Part shown: one piece after another, positions 20,301 through 21,548 of the stretch
Layout of the letters: every line of letters starts with the position of its first letter
Position numbering within the stretch: the stretch's first letter is position 1
Assembly (NCBI GenBank): GCA_021812955.1
Contig: JAKAMJ010000002.1
Coordinates: 1 to 21,548, forward strand
DNA length: 21,548 bases
DNA from: a bacterium
GTDB taxonomy: Bacteria > Patescibacteriota > Minisyncoccia > Phycocordibacterales > Phycocordibacteraceae
Direction of reading: 5' to 3'
Program-made: the position numbers and the translations under genes
The notes under the pieces: generated by a model
Database searches by the model: none
Told to the model about the DNA's origin: nothing
Seen by the model: only the letters and a program-made list of their open reading frames with translations

Positions 20301-21548
20301 GCGGGGAACGTGAGCAATACGCTCGCTGTCTCCGAGTTCCGTATCGACATGACGGCGCCTGTCGTTAACGCCGGTGGTGACGAGTATGTGAACGCCCAGG
20401 TCGACCAGCACGCTACGGCTACCGACACAGACGGGTCTGGTGTGGCCTCATATAGCTGGAGCCAGGTCAGCGGCCTGGGCACCGTGACGTTCTCGCCGGG
20501 GAACGCGGCAGACACGGCCGTCTCCGCTCCTACTGACGGCGTATACACGCTCCGCCTTTCTGCGACCGATAACGCAGGCAACGTCGGCCATGGCGACATG
20601 ACGCTCACCTGGGACACGACTGCGCCGGTCATCACCGCGCCGGCAGATGTTACGATGGAGGCAACCGCGCATCTGACGCCGGTTTCGCTCGGCACGCCGA
20701 CATTCTCGGATAACCTGACCGCGACCGCCGACATCGTCGTCAAGAACGACGCGCCGGCCGCCTTCCCGGTTGGCACCACCGTCGTCACCTGGACGGCTAC
20801 CGACAAGGCGGGCAACAGCGCGAAGGCTACGCAGAAAGTGACAATCACCGACACTACCAAGCCGACCATCGCTCACCATGACGACGTGACGGTTGAGGCG
20901 ACTTCGGCCAATGGCGCAATCGTCACCTACGACCCGCCTGTCGCGACCGACATTGTAGACGGCACCGACACGGTAACGTGCCTCTCGGCGAATGAATTGG
21001 GGTCCGGCGACACGTTCCCGATCGGCGACACGACCGTCACCTGCAACGCGACTGACAAGGCTGGCAATGCAGCGGTACCGACATCGTTCAAGGTGACGGT
21101 TCACGACACGAAGGAGCCGGTCATCGCAGCGCATGACGACATCACCGTCACGGCCGACCAGCTCGGCGGTGCGATCGTGAAGTACGCCGCACCAATCGCG
21201 GGCGACGCGGTCGATGGCGACCAGCCTGCAATCTGCACGCCGGCATCCGGTTCGCTCTTCCCAGTGAACCAGACGACCACAGTGGCATGCACCAAGACCG
21301 ACGCACACGGCAACATCGCGACCCCGACTTCGTTCACGATTACGGTCAATCCGGGTCCGCGCTCGCAGATCGGCATCACGGCGAGCCCGACGGAGCTCAC
21401 CACGGCTGACGTGAGCGCCATCACGGTGACAAGCGAAGACCAATACGGTAATCCGATACTCACCGATGATTCGACCAAGGTCGTGCTCTCGACCGACGGC
21501 TCTGGCAGCCTAGGGAGCACTATCCTCACGCTTGCAAACGGCGTGCAG
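17376..21548 (+). CDS. Large secreted adhesin-like protein: Ig-like modules, beta-helix, HYR repeats (3'-truncated by window edge)
   Basis: The frame is open from the ATG at 17376 to the window end, 1391 codons with no stop. Residues 1-38 are a signal peptide (basic start, hydrophobic VALILFASAAIAGGFFV, cleavage likely after AYA38). Residues about 44-128 resemble the Kre9/GPI-anchor-associated domain (IATPTAGVFWRGTQTISWTAS...GTYYVRVRD). Ig-like modules separated by D-T-x-x-P junctions follow to about 448. Residues about 450-800 form a parallel beta-helix (FTTIGEAVAKATAGDTIDVFPGTYAEDV, then repeated ISGNHI/IDGNTI/ITHNTI rungs). More Ig-like modules (about 808-990), a PKD-like module (about 992-1082), three HYR modules (about 1083-1162, 1163-1247, 1248-1328) and the beginning of an invasin/Big-like module (from about 1330) complete the visible part. 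The ten cysteines form five close pairs. It probably acts at the cell surface in attachment; whether the helix has polysaccharide-lyase activity is unclear. The C-terminal anchor is outside the window. Confidence 0.85.
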   Translation, partial: MKSLLASVSAARTTKSVALILFASAAIAGGFFVSQAYAQTAPDSYIKIATPTAGVFWRGTQTISWTASTTASTLNVLYSNDPNSFLSNIAPNVSVNQNSAKWNTAGITNGTYYVRVRDTIDEIDTSSAFILDNTPPVTTLTSSSPDTNGWYNKTSGAPSITLTCTDNPSGCSETDYAWYDATTHAVVVASTTVEATRVVAPQGDNILVYSSQDKAVDNAGVHNIETAQSAEFKVDTVAPSISSYTLNGLAADAYFNPANASTTIALTASEPVTWTTVEVKNDSGYKLWSPDNSVGTTQSETWNGILGDKTAAPDGAYGIYYTITDLAGNKVSMAGPLKPYTITIDTIKPTVALTAPIANAVYKGATGSGTTNDTSALSFTSSDTNPLMYTYAIDGKATTTPVAAHNDGTTALTSAISGLSDGRHTIVVTVTDGAGNSVSSSPVSFVFDNNNTLTVSGNPADNADFTTIGEAVAKATAGDTIDVFPGTYAEDVNVSKALTLQSHSGAAGTTVHGLMTVAADGTTVKNLSFTNPDASTALAIIGASHVSVTGNYFDTIGTTLEAGSAQAIDVNGGSSPAMSDITISGNHITNVGSSALAYNSDVSGTSAKGIYIGDSTGTNTISNVTIDGNTISNVTASPTPWVRNEANTAWLSKVGRGAYGVLVNHTTSGAGATSGLTITHNTINTLEGLWAHAIGLEGNTPGAQVTGNIISGLTDHKEGTDDVGVMLQDNAGAGSVTIAKNQFAQDIIGVGNDTKDPTATTTATGNWWGSVEGPRTTPLSTLVNPHGAGAWVYGPVSFTPWCTDESCSPLDTSAPIATVTNPPADPTNSNNPSFTVGSTAGDVVYYKYQLDGSDWSDETGVATPITVSTNLADGSHTLDVIGRDQAGNWQTTPTHYAWTIDTVKPVLKQVTPVTTPTATTTPTYVFNTTKLGKIAYAGGCTSALATEATTTGDVAITFDHLSDGVYNCTLTLTDSAGNVSNTLAVSEFRIDMTAPVVNAGGDEYVNAQVDQHATATDTDGSGVASYSWSQVSGLGTVTFSPGNAADTAVSAPTDGVYTLRLSATDNAGNVGHGDMTLTWDTTAPVITAPADVTMEATAHLTPVSLGTPTFSDNLTATADIVVKNDAPAAFPVGTTVVTWTATDKAGNSAKATQKVTITDTTKPTIAHHDDVTVEATSANGAIVTYDPPVATDIVDGTDTVTCLSANELGSGDTFPIGDTTVTCNATDKAGNAAVPTSFKVTVHDTKEPVIAAHDDITVTADQLGGAIVKYAAPIAGDAVDGDQPAICTPASGSLFPVNQTTTVACTKTDAHGNIATPTSFTITVNPGPRSQIGITASPTELTTADVSAITVTSEDQYGNPILTDDSTKVVLSTDGSGSLGSTILTLANGVQ

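Noticed and set aside
20448..21443. 331-codon antisense frame in the secreted-protein gene
   Set aside because: Composition is Arg/Val/Asp/Cys-rich as expected from the reverse complement of GAC/ACG-rich Ig-like repeats; the forward frame has a signal peptide and clear domains.

Overview
The window is GC-rich (roughly 60% or more) bacterial chromosomal DNA, densely packed with genes on both strands. TGA is used as an ordinary stop (rpoB, dnaG, prmC), so there is no sign of code reassignment. The compact informational genes, near absence of Shine-Dalgarno motifs, a UvrD-type helicase fused to a RecB-like nuclease, a short glycine-rich RRM protein and a very large exported Ig/beta-helix/HYR protein together suggest a Candidate Phyla Radiation (Patescibacteria/Parcubacteria-like) genome. 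This placement is inference; no rRNA is present.

Left part (1-12487, plus strand): a 5'-truncated rpoB is followed by rpoC, forming the beta/beta' operon, which ends in a strong terminator flanked by two further small hairpins. Next come dnaG and rpoD, the dnaG-rpoD half of the classical macromolecular synthesis operon, without rpsU. A UvrD-family helicase with a C-terminal PD-(D/E)XK nuclease follows. The primary sigma factor has an unusual lysine/alanine/proline-rich, histone H1-like N-terminal tail.

Middle part (12518-16693, minus strand): a membrane-anchored DsbA-like thioredoxin-fold protein, a DnaQ-like (DEDDy) exonuclease directly behind hisS, and a tightly coupled trio prmC, an 86-aa two-helix membrane protein, and a bacterial PH-domain membrane protein. 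The trio is joined by two ATGA overlaps. Upstream of prmC is the terminator of a minus-strand RRM RNA-binding protein gene.

Right part (17376 to the window end, plus strand): the first 1391 codons of a secreted adhesin-like protein. It has a signal peptide, Ig-like modules, a parallel beta-helix, a PKD-like module, three HYR modules and the start of an invasin/Big-like module. Its ten cysteines fall into five close pairs, which fits oxidative folding outside the membrane by a DsbA-like enzyme.

Two patterns run across the window. First, perfect small palindromes recur: five have 3-nt loops, and larger ones lie in frame inside dnaG, the helicase gene and prmC, where they encode extra residues in linkers, much like the known Rickettsia palindromic elements. 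Second, five genes (dnaG, the helicase, dsbA-like, hisS, RRM) have a -10-like hexamer ending 6-7 nt before the ATG, which predicts leaderless mRNAs.
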